NCBI RefSeq assembly: GCF_003177035.1
Contig: NZ_CP029488.1
Coordinates: 3,850,501 to 3,914,500 of the forward strand
DNA: 64,000 bases
Reading direction: 5' to 3'
Source: Salinisphaera sp. LB1
GTDB lineage: Bacteria > Pseudomonadota > Gammaproteobacteria > Nevskiales > Salinisphaeraceae
Positions 27,856-38,144 of this stretch are shown in pieces (the stretch's first letter is position 1; the number at the start of each line of letters is the position of its first letter). Under the pieces are notes generated by a model, which was not told the DNA's origin, made no database searches, and worked only from the letters and a program-made list of their open reading frames with translations. Position numbers and translations under genes: made by a program.

Positions 27856-29328
27856 CTAGTCGACGCGGTAGTTCGGCGCTTCCTTGGTGATATTCACGTC
27901 GTGCACGTGCGATTCTTTCATGCCCGCGGATGTGATCTGCACGAACGTGGGCTTGGTGCGCATTTCGGTGATGTCGTGGCAGCCGGTGTAGCCCATGGCC
28001 GCGCGCAGGCCGCCGATGAGTTGGTGGACGATGCCGCCGAGCGGGCCCTTGTAGGGCACCCGGCCCTCGATGCCCTCCGGAACCAGCTTCTGGATTTCCT
28101 CGGAAGGGTCCTGGAAGTAGCGGTCGGCGCTGCCCTGGCTGCCACTCATTGCGCCCAGCGAACCCATGCCGCGGTAGGCCTTGAACGAGCGGCCCTGGTA
28201 GAGCTCGATCTCGCCCGGCGCTTCCTCGGTGCCGGCGAACATGCCGCCGATCATCACCGCATCCGCGCCCGCGACGAGCGCTTTGGCCACATCGCCGGAA
28301 AAGCGGATGCCTCCGTCGGCGATGACAGGGACGCCGGTATCGGCCAGCGCGGCCGTGACGTTGGCGACCGCCGAGATCTGGGGCACGCCGATGCCGGCCA
28401 CAATGCGCGTGGTGCAGATCGAGCCCGGGCCGATACCGACCTTGACCGCATCCACGCCGGCCTCGACCAGCGCGTTCGCGCCCTCGGCCGTACCGACGTT
28501 GCCGCCGATGATCTGCAGTTCGGGGAAGCGCGTCTTGAGCTCGCGGATGGTGGCGAGCACGCCGGAGGAATGGCCGTGCGCGGTATCGACCACGACCACG
28601 TCCACACCGGCGTTGACCAGCGCCTGGACGCGCTCGAAGGCATCGGGGCCCGGGCCGACGGCCGCGCCCACGCGCAGGCTGCCGGCGGCGTCCTTGCAGG
28701 CATTGGGAAAATCGCTGGATTTCTGGATATCCTTGACGGTGATCATGCCCCGCAGCACGAAGTCGTCGTTGACCACCAGCACTTTTTCGATGCGATGGGC
28801 ATGGAACAGGCCGAGAATCTCCTCGCGATCGGCGCCCTCGCGCACGGTAACCAGCTTCTCACGCGGCGTCATCACTGAGGTCACAGGGGCGTCGAAGCGC
28901 GTCTCGAAGCGCAGATCGCGGCTGGTGACAATGCCCACCGGTGCGCCGTTATCGACCACCGGCACGCCGGAGATGCCCTGCGCACGCGTGAGATCCAGCA
29001 CTTCGCGGATGGTGGCGTTCGGACCGACGGTGATCGGGTCGGAAATAACGCCGGATTCGTATTTCTTGACCGTCCGCACGTGCTGCGCCTGTTTCTCGCC
29101 CGACATCGACTTGTGGATGATGCCGATGCCGCCCTCCTGCGCCAGTGCGATCGCCAGCCCGGCCTCGGTGACGGTGTCCATGGCGGCGGAGACCAGCGGA
29201 ATATTGAGGGTGATGCCGCGCGTGAGCCGGGTCGACAGATCGACCTGACGCGGCAGCACGTCGGAATAGGCGGGTTGCAGCAGGACGTCGTCGAACGTCA
29301 GCGCTTGCTCACTGATTCTCAGGGTCAT
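27856..29328 (-). CDS. guaB: IMP dehydrogenase
   Basis: Oxidises IMP to XMP with NAD, the committed step to guanine nucleotides. The frame is open to 29403, but the ATG at 29328 begins the canonical [16 protein letters not shown] opening, giving 490 residues. A TIM-barrel holds the catalytic Cys in [10 protein letters not shown] near residue 303, followed by the mobile flap. A Bateman module of two CBS domains is inserted at about 95-205 ([18 protein letters not shown], then [10 protein letters not shown]). It is transcribed away from xseA, whose start lies 170 bases off on the other strand. Confidence 0.98.
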   Translation of the reverse strand: MTLRISEQALTFDDVLLQPAYSDVLPRQVDLSTRLTRGITLNIPLVSAAMDTVTEAGLAIALAQEGGIGIIHKSMSGEKQAQHVRTVKKYESGVISDPITVGPNATIREVLDLTRAQGISGVPVVDNGAPVGIVTSRDLRFETRFDAPVTSVMTPREKLVTVREGADREEILGLFHAHRIEKVLVVNDDFVLRGMITVKDIQKSSDFPNACKDAAGSLRVGAAVGPGPDAFERVQALVNAGVDVVVVDTAHGHSSGVLATIRELKTRFPELQIIGGNVGTAEGANALVEAGVDAVKVGIGPGSICTTRIVAGIGVPQISAVANVTAALADTGVPVIADGGIRFSGDVAKALVAGADAVMIGGMFAGTEEAPGEIELYQGRSFKAYRGMGSLGAMSGSQGSADRYFQDPSEEIQKLVPEGIEGRVPYKGPLGGIVHQLIGGLRAAMGYTGCHDITEMRTKPTFVQITSAGMKESHVHDVNITKEAPNYRVD

Positions 29329-29497
29329 AGGCTCGCCAGCGGTGAGCGGCATATTTGCGCCGGATGCGCGTTGTGGCCGCCGCAAAGACCGCGGATTATA
29401 CAAGCTCGCGCCGCAAGGATCACTAAGCGATTGCCACGGCGGGGGCCCACCCGGCCTACCGCCCGCACGTCACGCATACAGACAGGCCAAACCGCAG

Positions 29498-30877
29498 ATG
29501 ACCGCAGCCGATTCCGGGCCGATCGTATTCACCGTCAGCGAACTCAACCGCGCAGCCCGCGACCTGCTGGAGCAGAGTTTCGGCCTGCTGTGGGTGGAAG
29601 GCGAGATTTCCAACCTGGCCCGACCGCGCTCGGGGCATGTGTATTTTTCGCTCAAGGACGGCGAGGCGCAGGTGCGCTGTGCGCTGTTCCGCAACAAGGC
29701 GCGGCTGCTGCGCGTGGCGCTCGACAACGGCGTGCAGATTCGCGTTCGGGCGCGCGTCAGCCTGTATGCCGCACGCGGTGACTACCAGTTGATCGTCGAG
29801 CATGCAGAGGGTGCCGGCGCTGGCGCGCTGCAGCGCGCCTTCGAAGCGCTGCGTGCGCGACTGGACGCCGAGGGACTGTTCGCGGTCGAGCGCAAGCGCG
29901 CCCTGCCCGGCGCCCCCGCGCGCATCGGCGTGATCACCTCGGCCACGGGTGCGGCGATTCGCGACGTGCTGTCGGTAGTGTCGCGGCGTTATCCGCTCGG
30001 CGCGCTGCGCATCTATCCGGTGCCGGTTCAGGGCGAGGCCGCGCCGCCCGCGATCGTGACGGCATTGACCCGCGCCGGGCAACGGGCGGATTGCGACGTG
30101 ATCCTGCTCGTGCGCGGCGGCGGCTCGCTCGAGGATCTGTGGGCGTTCAACGATGAAACCGTCGCCCGCGCGATCGTGGCCTGCCCGATTCCGGTGGTCT
30201 CGGGCGTGGGCCACGAGGTGGATGTGACCATCGCCGATCTCGCCGCCGATGTGCGCGCGGCGACGCCCTCGGCGGCAGCCGAGCTGGTGTGCCCCGACAT
30301 GGCCGCACGCGCGGCGCAATTGCCGCAGGTCAGCGCGCGGCTGAAGCATCGCATCGACGCGCGACTGACCGAGGCGCGCCAGCGCCTGGCCGGTCTGGAG
30401 CAGCGACTGGCGCGCCAGCGCCCGCGCCGGCGGCTGGAAACCGCGGCCCAGCGGCTGGACGAGGCCGAACTCCGGCTTGTGCGCATCGCACAGACGCACA
30501 TGAGCGCCCATCGAAGGCATCTGCAATTAGTCATAGACCGCTTGCATCGGGCCACGCCGGCCCGCCGTCTGGCACAGGCCGAAGACGCGCTCGCCGCCCT
30601 GTCGCAACGTCTTGACCGCGCGGGTATTCGTCGGATCGAGACCGCGCAGCGCCGGCTCGGTTCGGCGGTGCGGGCGCTGCATAGCGTGAGTCCCCTACAG
30701 ACGCTGGAACGTGGTTATGCTATAGCTCGCGACGCGCAGGGCCATGTTCTGCGCGACGCTTCGACCGTGGCCGTAGGCGAAACCGTCGCGATCGATCTGG
30801 CACGGGGGCAACTGGATTGCGAGGTTCGTGCCCGCCATGAGCGGGCCGGCCTGAAGGAATACAACAACCGCGATTGA
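29498..30877 (+). CDS. xseA: Exodeoxyribonuclease VII large subunit
   Basis: 459 residues from the ATG at 29498; the upstream open frame lacks family character. An N-terminal OB-fold (FTVSELNRAARDLLEQSFG, GEISNLARPRSGHVYFSLKD) is followed by the catalytic part with RIGVITSATGAAIRD near 143, LVRGGGSLEDLW near 208 and VVSGVGHEVDVT near 236. Coiled-coil helices rich in Arg/Leu/Gln span about 275-400, and a beta-tail SVSPLQTLERGYAI closes the protein. With XseB it degrades single-stranded DNA in both directions; xseB is not in this window. The divergent neighbour of guaB is the usual position. Confidence 0.97.
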   Translation: MTAADSGPIVFTVSELNRAARDLLEQSFGLLWVEGEISNLARPRSGHVYFSLKDGEAQVRCALFRNKARLLRVALDNGVQIRVRARVSLYAARGDYQLIVEHAEGAGAGALQRAFEALRARLDAEGLFAVERKRALPGAPARIGVITSATGAAIRDVLSVVSRRYPLGALRIYPVPVQGEAAPPAIVTALTRAGQRADCDVILLVRGGGSLEDLWAFNDETVARAIVACPIPVVSGVGHEVDVTIADLAADVRAATPSAAAELVCPDMAARAAQLPQVSARLKHRIDARLTEARQRLAGLEQRLARQRPRRRLETAAQRLDEAELRLVRIAQTHMSAHRRHLQLVIDRLHRATPARRLAQAEDALAALSQRLDRAGIRRIETAQRRLGSAVRALHSVSPLQTLERGYAIARDAQGHVLRDASTVAVGETVAIDLARGQLDCEVRARHERAGLKEYNNRD

Positions 30878-30934
30878 ACGGCGGGTGCATCGCACCCGGT
30901 CGATACGCTGAAACCAAGGGGTTCCGACATCGTT

Positions 30935-32074
30935 ATGACGAGTACGCCGCACCATGCCTGCCTGCGCCTGACATTCGCCGCGACCGCGCTGATCGGCGCG
31001 CTGGCGGCCACCGGCTGCGCGACGGGCCCAAAGCTGGTCACACCGCAGCCGCCGCCAATCCCCAAGCCCGCCGGCGACGTACCGAGCGCCAACAAGGCGG
31101 TACTGAAACCGGGCACGCAGCTGGTGGCCGACACCGCCGAAGGCCATATCAAGATCGAGGCCGGCCCCGGCCGGCGCCGTGTATTCGACTGGGACGGCCT
31201 GCGACGCGGGGTGATCGCCAAGCCACGCCAAAAACGCTTCGCCGGTGAGTCGGCCAAGGGGCTGTACTTCGATGGCACACCCAAGGTCTGGAAGCCGGCC
31301 CATGGCATCTCCAAACTTCGTTATGAAGAAGGCTATCGCAACTTCGATAACATGGACGACGCGATGATCTGGATGCAGATCCGCCGTCTGTACTACACCT
31401 ACAACAACAACGGCCTGGTGGTCGGCTGGAAGCGCAAGGGCGACACCCTCCAGGTGGAAGTCTGGCAGTTCACGATCGATGGCAAGAAGCCCACCACCAT
31501 GCCGGAGGCGCAAAGCAGTCGTATCGCCGAGGCTCCGCTCAAGGTCAAGCCGCAGAAGATGTCGCCGCACCTGGTGTTCGCCGACGGCCATACCGAGCCC
31601 TATACCACCCGGACGGCGTCGGAATATTCCAACATCCATACCGGCGGTACCGCGGGCGGCACGCATGCGAGCCAGTGCAGCTGGTTCAAGAGCGTGTTTG
31701 GCCAATGCGCGAGCGGTTCGGGCGGCAGCGCCAGCAGCAGCGCGGATCACGGCAGCAACACAGCCGTCAAGACGTCCGCGACCACCGCATCGAACAGCAC
31801 GAGCGCGGCGAAGAATACGACGGCGGGCGCCGGCTCCGCCCGTTCGACGACCGCTCAGCAGGCCGCCTCCGGGGCCGACACGGGCGCCCCGCAGGCCAGT
31901 ATCGCGGGCAAGGTGGTCAATATTCGCAGCCGTCCGAGCACGCACTCCAAGGTGCTGTTGCAGGCCAAGCACGGCGACCCGGTCGCGATATTGAAAAAGA
32001 ATCGCGGCTGGCGGTACGTGAAGTTCGACGACGGCCGCAAAGGCTGGGTGGCCAACTTCCTGCTCAAGCATTGA
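30935..32074 (+). CDS. Lipoprotein with C-terminal SH3 domain
   Basis: 379 residues. The N-terminus is a lipoprotein signal with lipobox LAATGC, so residue 28 should be the lipidated Cys. Residues 30-240 are a conserved-looking soluble region (TQLVADTAEGHIKIEAGPG, RRLYYTYNNNGLVVGW) that I cannot assign. A Ser/Thr/Ala/Gly-rich linker runs from about 245 to 310, and a bacterial SH3 domain (VVNIRSRPSTHSKVLLQAKHGD ending GWVANFLLKH) makes up the last 65. SH3b domains bind peptidoglycan or peptides, so a cell-envelope role is likely. It lies 57 bases after xseA and may be read with it. Confidence 0.85.
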   Translation: MTSTPHHACLRLTFAATALIGALAATGCATGPKLVTPQPPPIPKPAGDVPSANKAVLKPGTQLVADTAEGHIKIEAGPGRRRVFDWDGLRRGVIAKPRQKRFAGESAKGLYFDGTPKVWKPAHGISKLRYEEGYRNFDNMDDAMIWMQIRRLYYTYNNNGLVVGWKRKGDTLQVEVWQFTIDGKKPTTMPEAQSSRIAEAPLKVKPQKMSPHLVFADGHTEPYTTRTASEYSNIHTGGTAGGTHASQCSWFKSVFGQCASGSGGSASSSADHGSNTAVKTSATTASNSTSAAKNTTAGAGSARSTTAQQAASGADTGAPQASIAGKVVNIRSRPSTHSKVLLQAKHGDPVAILKKNRGWRYVKFDDGRKGWVANFLLKH

Positions 32075-32215
32075 CATGCCGGGCGCGCGGCGGCGGCCAG
32101 CACATGAATGCCGCCCGCCGCCCGTCCCAGTAGCGTCCGCCGGCTCGACCCGCGCGGGTGCTGCGTCAACGCCACGACGAACACGCCGGGCATCGCGGCT
32201 CGCAGGCCACAGCGC

Positions 32216-33577
32216 TTAGCGGCGTTGCGCGCGCGGCTTGTCGGCGTATGGGTTGTCGCTGTTCTTGAACACGAGTTGTATCGGCGTACCGAACAGGTTG
32301 AAGTGTTCCCGGAAGCGGCGCACCAGATAACGCTTGTACTCCGCCGACAGCCGCTGCGTCTGGTTGCCGTGGATCACGATCTTGGGCGGATTGCGCCCGC
32401 CCTGATGGGCGAAGCGCAGCTTGATGCGGCGCCCGTGGACGGCCGGCGGCGCGTGTGCCGCCACGGCGTCTTCCAGCGCGCGTGAAACCTGTGGCGTGGA
32501 CAGTTCGGCGAAGGATGCCCGGTACGAGGCCTGCACTGCATCGAGCAGATCGCGCAGCCCGGAGCCGTGCAAGGCGGAAACGAACAACAAGGGCAGATAG
32601 TCGAACACGCCCATGCGCTCAACGACTTTCGCATGCAGTTTCGCGCGCTCATCCTGGGACAGGCCGTCCCATTTGTTGAGCACGATCACGGCCGCCCGGC
32701 CACGCTCGATCGCCAGATTAAGCAGGCGGATATCCTGGGTCGACAGCCCGGCCCGCGCATCCAGCATGAGCACCACGACCTGGGCCTGTTCGGCCGCCTG
32801 CATGGCCTTGATCACACTCAGCTTCTCGATGCCGTCGTCGACCTTCGAACGACGCCGCACACCCGCCGTGTCGACGATGACATACGGCTTGTCGTCGAAA
32901 AAGAATTCGCTGGCCACAGCGTCGCGCGTGGTCCCCGGCGCGTCCTGCGTGAGCATGCGCTCGTCGCCCACCAGGCGGTTGACCAGCGTGGACTTGCCGG
33001 CATTCGGCCGGCCCAGCAGCGCGATGCGGATGGCATCGGGGCGGTGGGCGCGCACCGCGGCACGCGGCTCGGGAAGATCGGCGAACACCCGTTCCAGCAG
33101 CAGATTGACGCGATCGCCATGCTCGGCCGAGATCGCCCACGGCTCGCCCAGCCCCAGGGCATGGAACTCGGCGTTGGCCGTGACGTTGGCCTGGCCTTCG
33201 CTCTTGTTCACGACCACGATGACCCGCTGACCGTTGCGCCGCAGGCGCTCGGCGATCGCCTGATCGCCGGCCATCAGCCCCTGGCGGCAATCCACCACCA
33301 GCAGCACCGCATCGGCCTCCGCCAGCGCCGTATCGGTCTGGGCCAGCGCCCGCGTGTCGATATCCTCGTCATCCTGGCCGATGCCGCCGGTATCGACCAC
33401 GATGAAGCGCCGGCCGGCATGCGTGGCGTAGCCGTACTGCCGATCCCGCGTGACCCCGGGCTGGTCCGCCACCAGGGCATCACGGGATCGCGTCAGCCGA
33501 TTGAACAGGGTCGATTTGCCGACGTTCGGTCGGCCGACCAGTGCGATGACCGGGAGAACGGCCCCGCTGTCCGCCAC
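32216..33577 (-). CDS. der: Ribosome biogenesis GTPase Der (EngA)
   Basis: An essential GTPase for 50S assembly. 453 residues, tandem G domains and a KH-like end. G1 of domain 1 is GRPNVGKST near 15, with DTGGIG and NKSE; G1 of domain 2 is GRPNAGKST near 189, with DTAGVRRRS and NKWD. The KH-like domain holds GRRIKLRFAHQGGRNPP near 392. The start codon is GTG at 33577, three bases after the bamB stop, in the standard bamB-der order. It is the last gene of the minus-strand run from rlmN or beyond. Confidence 0.97.
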   Translation of the reverse strand: MADSGAVLPVIALVGRPNVGKSTLFNRLTRSRDALVADQPGVTRDRQYGYATHAGRRFIVVDTGGIGQDDEDIDTRALAQTDTALAEADAVLLVVDCRQGLMAGDQAIAERLRRNGQRVIVVVNKSEGQANVTANAEFHALGLGEPWAISAEHGDRVNLLLERVFADLPEPRAAVRAHRPDAIRIALLGRPNAGKSTLVNRLVGDERMLTQDAPGTTRDAVASEFFFDDKPYVIVDTAGVRRRSKVDDGIEKLSVIKAMQAAEQAQVVVLMLDARAGLSTQDIRLLNLAIERGRAAVIVLNKWDGLSQDERAKLHAKVVERMGVFDYLPLLFVSALHGSGLRDLLDAVQASYRASFAELSTPQVSRALEDAVAAHAPPAVHGRRIKLRFAHQGGRNPPKIVIHGNQTQRLSAEYKRYLVRRFREHFNLFGTPIQLVFKNSDNPYADKPRAQRR

Positions 33578-33580
33578 GGA

Positions 33581-34753
33581 TCAGCTACCGCTGGAGGCGA
33601 AGCGCACTGCGGCGACCTCGCCGCCGGCGCCAAGCACGATCGCCCGGTCTCCGACCACGACCGGCTGCGCGCGGATCGCCTGGTCAAACGGGCGACCGCG
33701 ACCCTCGACGGACCCGTCGCTCGGCGACAGCCAGTGCAGATAGCCCTCATAGTCGCCGACCAGTACATGCCCATCCACGACGGCCGGTGCCGAGAGCTTG
33801 CGGTATTTGAGCGCGTCCTGCTTCCACACCGATTCGCCGTTGGCCTGCGACACGGCCCAGACCACACTGTTCATGTCGGTGGCATAGACGTTGCTGCTGT
33901 CGACCGCCAGATTGTTTTCCGAGGCGATCTTGTGCTTCCAGCGAATCTCGCCGTCACGGATGTTCATGGACACCAGCGCGTCGCCCGCGCTGATCGCGTA
34001 GACGCTGTTGCCGTCGATCAACGGATTGGCGTCGACGTCGACGATACGGTCGAGTTCCGAGCGACCTTTCGGCAGCGCCACGGTCTGCTCCCAACGCTGT
34101 TCGCCGGTGGCCAGATCCAGTGCCTGGACCTTGCCGCTGTCCATGCCCACGTAGACCGTGTTGCCCTGAATGACCGGCGAGGCCGTGCCGCGCATGGTCA
34201 GGTTCGGTACGCTGCCCTCGATGGTCCAGAGCCGGTCGCCGGTGGCCATGTCCAGCGCGGCCACATGCCCGTCGACCGTACGCGCGACCACCACATTGGC
34301 GGTGCCCGCCGGAGCTGCGATCACTTCGCTCGACAGATCGGCGCTCCAGTCCTTGCTGCCGTCATCGGCGGACAGCGCGATGACCTCGCCGTTGCGGGTG
34401 CCGACCAGCAACGTGCCGTCAACCACGGACGGGCCGGAAATGAGGTGTTCATGGGTGTCGACATGCCACACGCGCTGCCCGTTGGCCAGCTTCAGCGCCA
34501 CGACTTCGCCATCGCTGTTCGCTACATAGACCCGGCCGTTCGCCACCGCCGGCACGAAGCCGGCCTCGTACTTGCCGGCGCCGCTGCCGCCGTTGGCATG
34601 CCAGAGCACCTGCATCCGGAACGCCGGGTTCGGCAATTTGGGGAGCGGTTTGGGCTGGTCGATGGTGGCACCGCCGCCACAGGCGGTCAGGCCGACCGTA
34701 ACCGCGATCAACAGCGGCGTCAGGCAGGCGAGCTTGCGTCGATAATTGTTCAT
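33581..34753 (-). CDS. bamB: Outer-membrane assembly lipoprotein BamB
   Basis: 390 residues. A lipoprotein signal with LTACGG places the lipidated Cys at about residue 25. The rest is an eight-bladed PQQ-type beta-propeller, with repeats such as GRVYVANSDGEVVALKLANG and TVYVGMDSGKVQALDLATG. BamB is the accessory lipoprotein of the BAM complex, acting at the periplasmic face of the outer membrane. Its ATG overlaps the yfgM stop (ATGA) and der follows 3 bases later, so translation is coupled through the cluster. Confidence 0.96.
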   Translation of the reverse strand: MNNYRRKLACLTPLLIAVTVGLTACGGGATIDQPKPLPKLPNPAFRMQVLWHANGGSGAGKYEAGFVPAVANGRVYVANSDGEVVALKLANGQRVWHVDTHEHLISGPSVVDGTLLVGTRNGEVIALSADDGSKDWSADLSSEVIAAPAGTANVVVARTVDGHVAALDMATGDRLWTIEGSVPNLTMRGTASPVIQGNTVYVGMDSGKVQALDLATGEQRWEQTVALPKGRSELDRIVDVDANPLIDGNSVYAISAGDALVSMNIRDGEIRWKHKIASENNLAVDSSNVYATDMNSVVWAVSQANGESVWKQDALKYRKLSAPAVVDGHVLVGDYEGYLHWLSPSDGSVEGRGRPFDQAIRAQPVVVGDRAIVLGAGGEVAAVRFASSGS

Positions 34754-35424
34754 GAGTCGGACTTCTTCGAATCGGTCGGCGTATCACCGGCGGCCGACGC
34801 CGGTGCATTCTGATGGAGTTTCTGCTCGAGCATGTGCCGTGACGCGTCGGACGGCAGCTTGGCCAGCGCCTTCTTGTAGGCCGCATATGCCGCCTTGCGA
34901 TCGCCCTGCGCGGCATGAATATCCCCAGCCAGCTCGGCATAGAGCGAATCAAACGATGCCGGATGATCCTGTTTCAACAACTTGAGCGCCGCATCGGGCT
35001 TGTTCTCGGCCCAGAGCACGCGCGCCTTGCGCACCGTTGCGATCTGGCGGATGCCCTGGCCCTTGGCATTGTTCATCGCCCAGTCGAGTTGGGCGGCGGC
35101 CTTGTCGAGCTTGTTCTGGTGGACCTGGTAGGCGGCCATGGCCAGGGCCGCGGCGCCGGCATAGGGCGTGCCGCTGTAATCGTTCTCAAGCGTCGAGACG
35201 AGGTTGTCGACGCCAGCGGTGACATTGTCGGTGCTGATGCCGTGCTGAACCTGGGCGTACATGTCGGCCGCCTGGGCATCCTGACGATTGCTGTACCAGC
35301 CCCAGGCGTACCAGCCACCGATCGCGAGCAGCCCGATGAGCACACCGACGATCGCCGCGGTCCCGTTCCGGGACCACCAGCGCGTCAGGCTCGCCAGCTC
35401 TTCGTTGTTGTCGTAGTCCGCCAT
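34750..35424 (-). CDS. yfgM: YfgM-type ancillary SecYEG/BAM-associated TPR protein
   Basis: The ATG at 35424 is chosen because AAGGACGGGA precedes it; this gives 224 residues, near the family length. A cytoplasmic N-terminus (ELASLTRWWSRNG), one membrane helix at about 22-42 and a periplasmic tetratricopeptide-like domain follow. The C-terminal Ser/Ala/Asp tail is low complexity. In E. coli the homologue binds SecYEG with PpiD and helps periplasmic chaperone networks. Position between hisS and bamB is conserved and supports the assignment. Confidence 0.92.
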   Translation of the reverse strand: MADYDNNEELASLTRWWSRNGTAAIVGVLIGLLAIGGWYAWGWYSNRQDAQAADMYAQVQHGISTDNVTAGVDNLVSTLENDYSGTPYAGAAALAMAAYQVHQNKLDKAAAQLDWAMNNAKGQGIRQIATVRKARVLWAENKPDAALKLLKQDHPASFDSLYAELAGDIHAAQGDRKAAYAAYKKALAKLPSDASRHMLEQKLHQNAPASAAGDTPTDSKKSDS

Positions 35425-35461
35425 TCCCGTCCTTTGTCGTGTCGTTCCGTCGACTGTTCCG

Positions 35462-36745
35462 TCAGCCGCGCGCATCGGCCAGCAACGCGGCAATACGTGC
35501 CGGCGCCTCGGCGAGTCCCACTGTTTCCTGTTCCCGGTCGTCGGTCAGCGGTTTGATCTGGAGTGTATCGTTGGCGGCCTCGTCGTCACCGAACACCAGC
35601 GCCAGGCGGGCCCCGCTCTTGTCCGCCTTCTTGAACTGCGACTTGAAGCTGCCGCCTCCTGCATGCACGCGCAGTCGCAGCCCGGGCAACGCATCGCGCA
35701 GACGTTCGGCCAACGCCGGCACCCGCGCGCTGGCCGCGTCGCCGGTGTGGACCAGATAGGCCTGCGGCGCCACATCGTCGAGCGCAACGCCCTGCGCCTC
35801 CATCAACGCGACCACGCGTTCCACGCCCATGGCAAAACCGGTCGCCGGCGTATCGGAGCCGCCGAGCTGGGCTACCAGACCATCGAAACGACCGCCCGAG
35901 CACACGGCGTTCTGGGCGCCGAGATCATCGGTGATCCACTCGAACACGGTGCGCGTGTAGTAATCCAGGCCGCGGACCAGACGCGGATTGATGCTGTAGT
36001 CGATGCCGAGCGCGGCGATGCCGTCGCACAGCCCCTGGAAATGCGCGGCCGATTCCGGGCCGAGATAATCGGTAAACGCCGGTGCGGCCGCGATGAGCGC
36101 GGCCATCTCCGGGTTCTTGCTGTCGAGGATACGCAGCGGGTTTCGGTCCAGGCGGCGTTTGCTGTCGGCGTCGAGCGTTTCATGATGGGCACTGAAATAC
36201 GCATGCAGCGCGTCGCGATACGCCGCCCGCTCGGCCGGGGTGCCAAGCGTATTGATTTCGAGCCGCAGGCCGGCGATGCCAAGACGGCTGAACAGCCGCG
36301 ACGACATCGCGATCTGCTCGATATCCACGTCCGGCCCGGCCTGGCCGAAGGCCTCCACACCGAACTGATGGAACTGGCGCTGGCGCCCCTTCTGCGGCCG
36401 CTCGTAGCGAAACATCGGCCCGACGTACCACAGGCGCTGCGTGGCATTATGCAGCAGACCGTGCTGGATCCCGGCGCGCACCGCGCCCGCCGTGCCCTCC
36501 GGGCGCAGCGACATCGATTCACCACCGCGGTCGTCGAAGGTATAAAGCTCCTTCTCGACGATGTCGGTCACTTCACCAACACCCCGTTCGAACAGAGCGG
36601 TCCGTTCCATGATCGGCAACCGGATCTGTTCGTAGCCATAGGCCGCGAACACCTCGCCCGCCGTGCGTTCCAGCGTGTGCCACAACGCGTTTTCCGCGGG
36701 CAGGACATCCTGCATGCCGCGGATCGATTGAATACGCTGACTCAT
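35462..36745 (-). CDS. hisS: Histidyl-tRNA synthetase
   Basis: 427 residues, class II synthetase. Motif 2 is seen as [19 protein letters not shown] near 112. The HisA motif [13 protein letters not shown] is near 262, and motif 3 ([14 protein letters not shown]) is near 310. The last ~95 residues are the anticodon-binding domain. The ATG at 36745 has AAGGG 6 bases upstream. It heads hisS-yfgM-bamB-der. The gene ispG, often found between rodZ and hisS in gammaproteobacteria, is absent; the 196 bases upstream are empty. Confidence 0.98.
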   Translation of the reverse strand: MSQRIQSIRGMQDVLPAENALWHTLERTAGEVFAAYGYEQIRLPIMERTALFERGVGEVTDIVEKELYTFDDRGGESMSLRPEGTAGAVRAGIQHGLLHNATQRLWYVGPMFRYERPQKGRQRQFHQFGVEAFGQAGPDVDIEQIAMSSRLFSRLGIAGLRLEINTLGTPAERAAYRDALHAYFSAHHETLDADSKRRLDRNPLRILDSKNPEMAALIAAAPAFTDYLGPESAAHFQGLCDGIAALGIDYSINPRLVRGLDYYTRTVFEWITDDLGAQNAVCSGGRFDGLVAQLGGSDTPATGFAMGVERVVALMEAQGVALDDVAPQAYLVHTGDAASARVPALAERLRDALPGLRLRVHAGGGSFKSQFKKADKSGARLALVFGDDEAANDTLQIKPLTDDREQETVGLAEAPARIAALLADARG

Positions 36746-36941
36746 CGAACCCTTCTATCGTGACTGTGCAGCTCGGGCGCCTGTGTCCCATAGCGCCAAC
36801 TCATCGCCCTGTTCCGGCGCTTTTTGTCGCCATGGGGCGTCGCGGCCATTGGCCGTATTGGCGGATACGCCCGATCAACACGCCTCGCCCGGCGCGAAAA
36901 AATCGCTCGCAATCCATCGCGTGAATCGACGTTACAGCACA

Positions 36942-38144
36942 CTAGCCGTTGCCGTTAGCGTTGTCCGGCGCATTGACCGTCAGGTGCGCGATACCGCCCC
37001 CGCTGGTATGCCCGGCGACGTCCACCGGCTTACCGCCAATGGTCACTTTCACACCCGGCGCATAGCCGAGCGTAATCTTGTACGGCGGCGTGCCGTTGAA
37101 TTCCTTGGTATCACCGGACTGGAAGATGCCCGATGCCATGCGGTCACCGTTGGCATCGGTCACGCGCACCCACGATCGCTTGTTGAACTTGAGCACGAGA
37201 CGGTTGGGCGGCACGGCCGGTGGCGCGTTCTGCTGCGATGGCTCGGCGCCCGACGCGGCCGCATTATGACCCGCCGGGCTCGGCTTGGTGAGGCCAAGCG
37301 ACTGATTGACGTTGCGCCCGCCCGGCTGCTTGCCGGTAAGCGGCGAACCGCTGTTGCCGCCAACCACGCTGGGCGTGACGGTGTTGGCGGCGCCTGTCGC
37401 GACGGCGCCTTGACTGTTCGTGCCGCTGCCGCCTTTACTGGCGTTACTGCTGCCACCACCACTGCTATTGCTGCTGGTGCCCGCGCTGCTGGTCGTGGTA
37501 TCGCTGCTGGACGCGCCACTGCCGCCATTGCTGTTCGATGAACTGGATGAATTGAACTCGAAGGATTTCGTGTTTTGATCGGGCTGGCTGGGCTGAACCG
37601 CATTGCCACTGCTGCTGTTACCGGTGATCGCGCCCGGCACGCCAGTGGACGGCAGCACGAACGCGATCGCCGCGACCACGGCCGCAACGATGAGCACAAG
37701 AATCAACAGACCGCGAAAACGGAAGCCGCCACCCGGCGTGACATCCTGCGGAATGATGCCGGCGCCAACGGAACGATCATCGATCCGCGGCTTCGGCGCT
37801 TCCTCGCCCACCAGCGCCGTATAGGCGGCCATCAGTCGATCGACGTTCAGGTCGAGCACCTTGGCGCACTGGCGATAGTAGCCGCGCGCGAACACCGGTT
37901 GCGACAACGCCTGGAAATCGTTCTCCTCGAGCGCATCGATCGTGTGGCGGCTGAGCCGGGTCTGCGCACAGAGATCCTCGACAGTGTAATCGTGTGCGAG
38001 ACGTCCCTCACGCAGGATTTCGCCTGGTGTGAGGCCCTCGGACTTGTTGCGCGTAAGGCCCGGTGACGCCGCTTCGCCCTCCGCGCGCGGGGGCAGCCCC
38101 GGCTCTTTCGGCTCATCGGATTGATCGTCGTGCGTTGCGTTCAT
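36942..38144 (-). CDS. rodZ: RodZ-type cell-shape protein
   Basis: 400 residues. A cytoplasmic Cro/C1-type helix-turn-helix (HTH_25) at about 38-105 reads TPGEILREGRLAHDYTVEDL, then FARGYYRQCAKVLD. One membrane helix follows at about 143-165. Residues 170-290 are a very Ser/Gly/Asn/Thr-rich linker, and a periplasmic DUF4115 domain (RLVLKFNKRSWVRVTDANG) closes the protein. RodZ links MreB filaments to the elongasome. The gene overlaps pilW upstream (ATGA). The linker is longer and simpler in composition than the E. coli one. Confidence 0.93.
   Translation of the reverse strand: MNATHDDQSDEPKEPGLPPRAEGEAASPGLTRNKSEGLTPGEILREGRLAHDYTVEDLCAQTRLSRHTIDALEENDFQALSQPVFARGYYRQCAKVLDLNVDRLMAAYTALVGEEAPKPRIDDRSVGAGIIPQDVTPGGGFRFRGLLILVLIVAAVVAAIAFVLPSTGVPGAITGNSSSGNAVQPSQPDQNTKSFEFNSSSSSNSNGGSGASSSDTTTSSAGTSSNSSGGGSSNASKGGSGTNSQGAVATGAANTVTPSVVGGNSGSPLTGKQPGGRNVNQSLGLTKPSPAGHNAAASGAEPSQQNAPPAVPPNRLVLKFNKRSWVRVTDANGDRMASGIFQSGDTKEFNGTPPYKITLGYAPGVKVTIGGKPVDVAGHTSGGGIAHLTVNAPDNANGNG

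Noticed and set aside
30695-32077. 460-codon minus-strand frame opposite the SH3 lipoprotein
   Set aside because: The plus strand has a lipobox, a linker and an SH3 domain in order; the minus frame has none.
32567-34813. 748-codon plus-strand frame opposite der and bamB
   Set aside because: Both genes on the other strand are secure. The frame has no domain and is His/Arg/Asp-rich, a mirror artefact.
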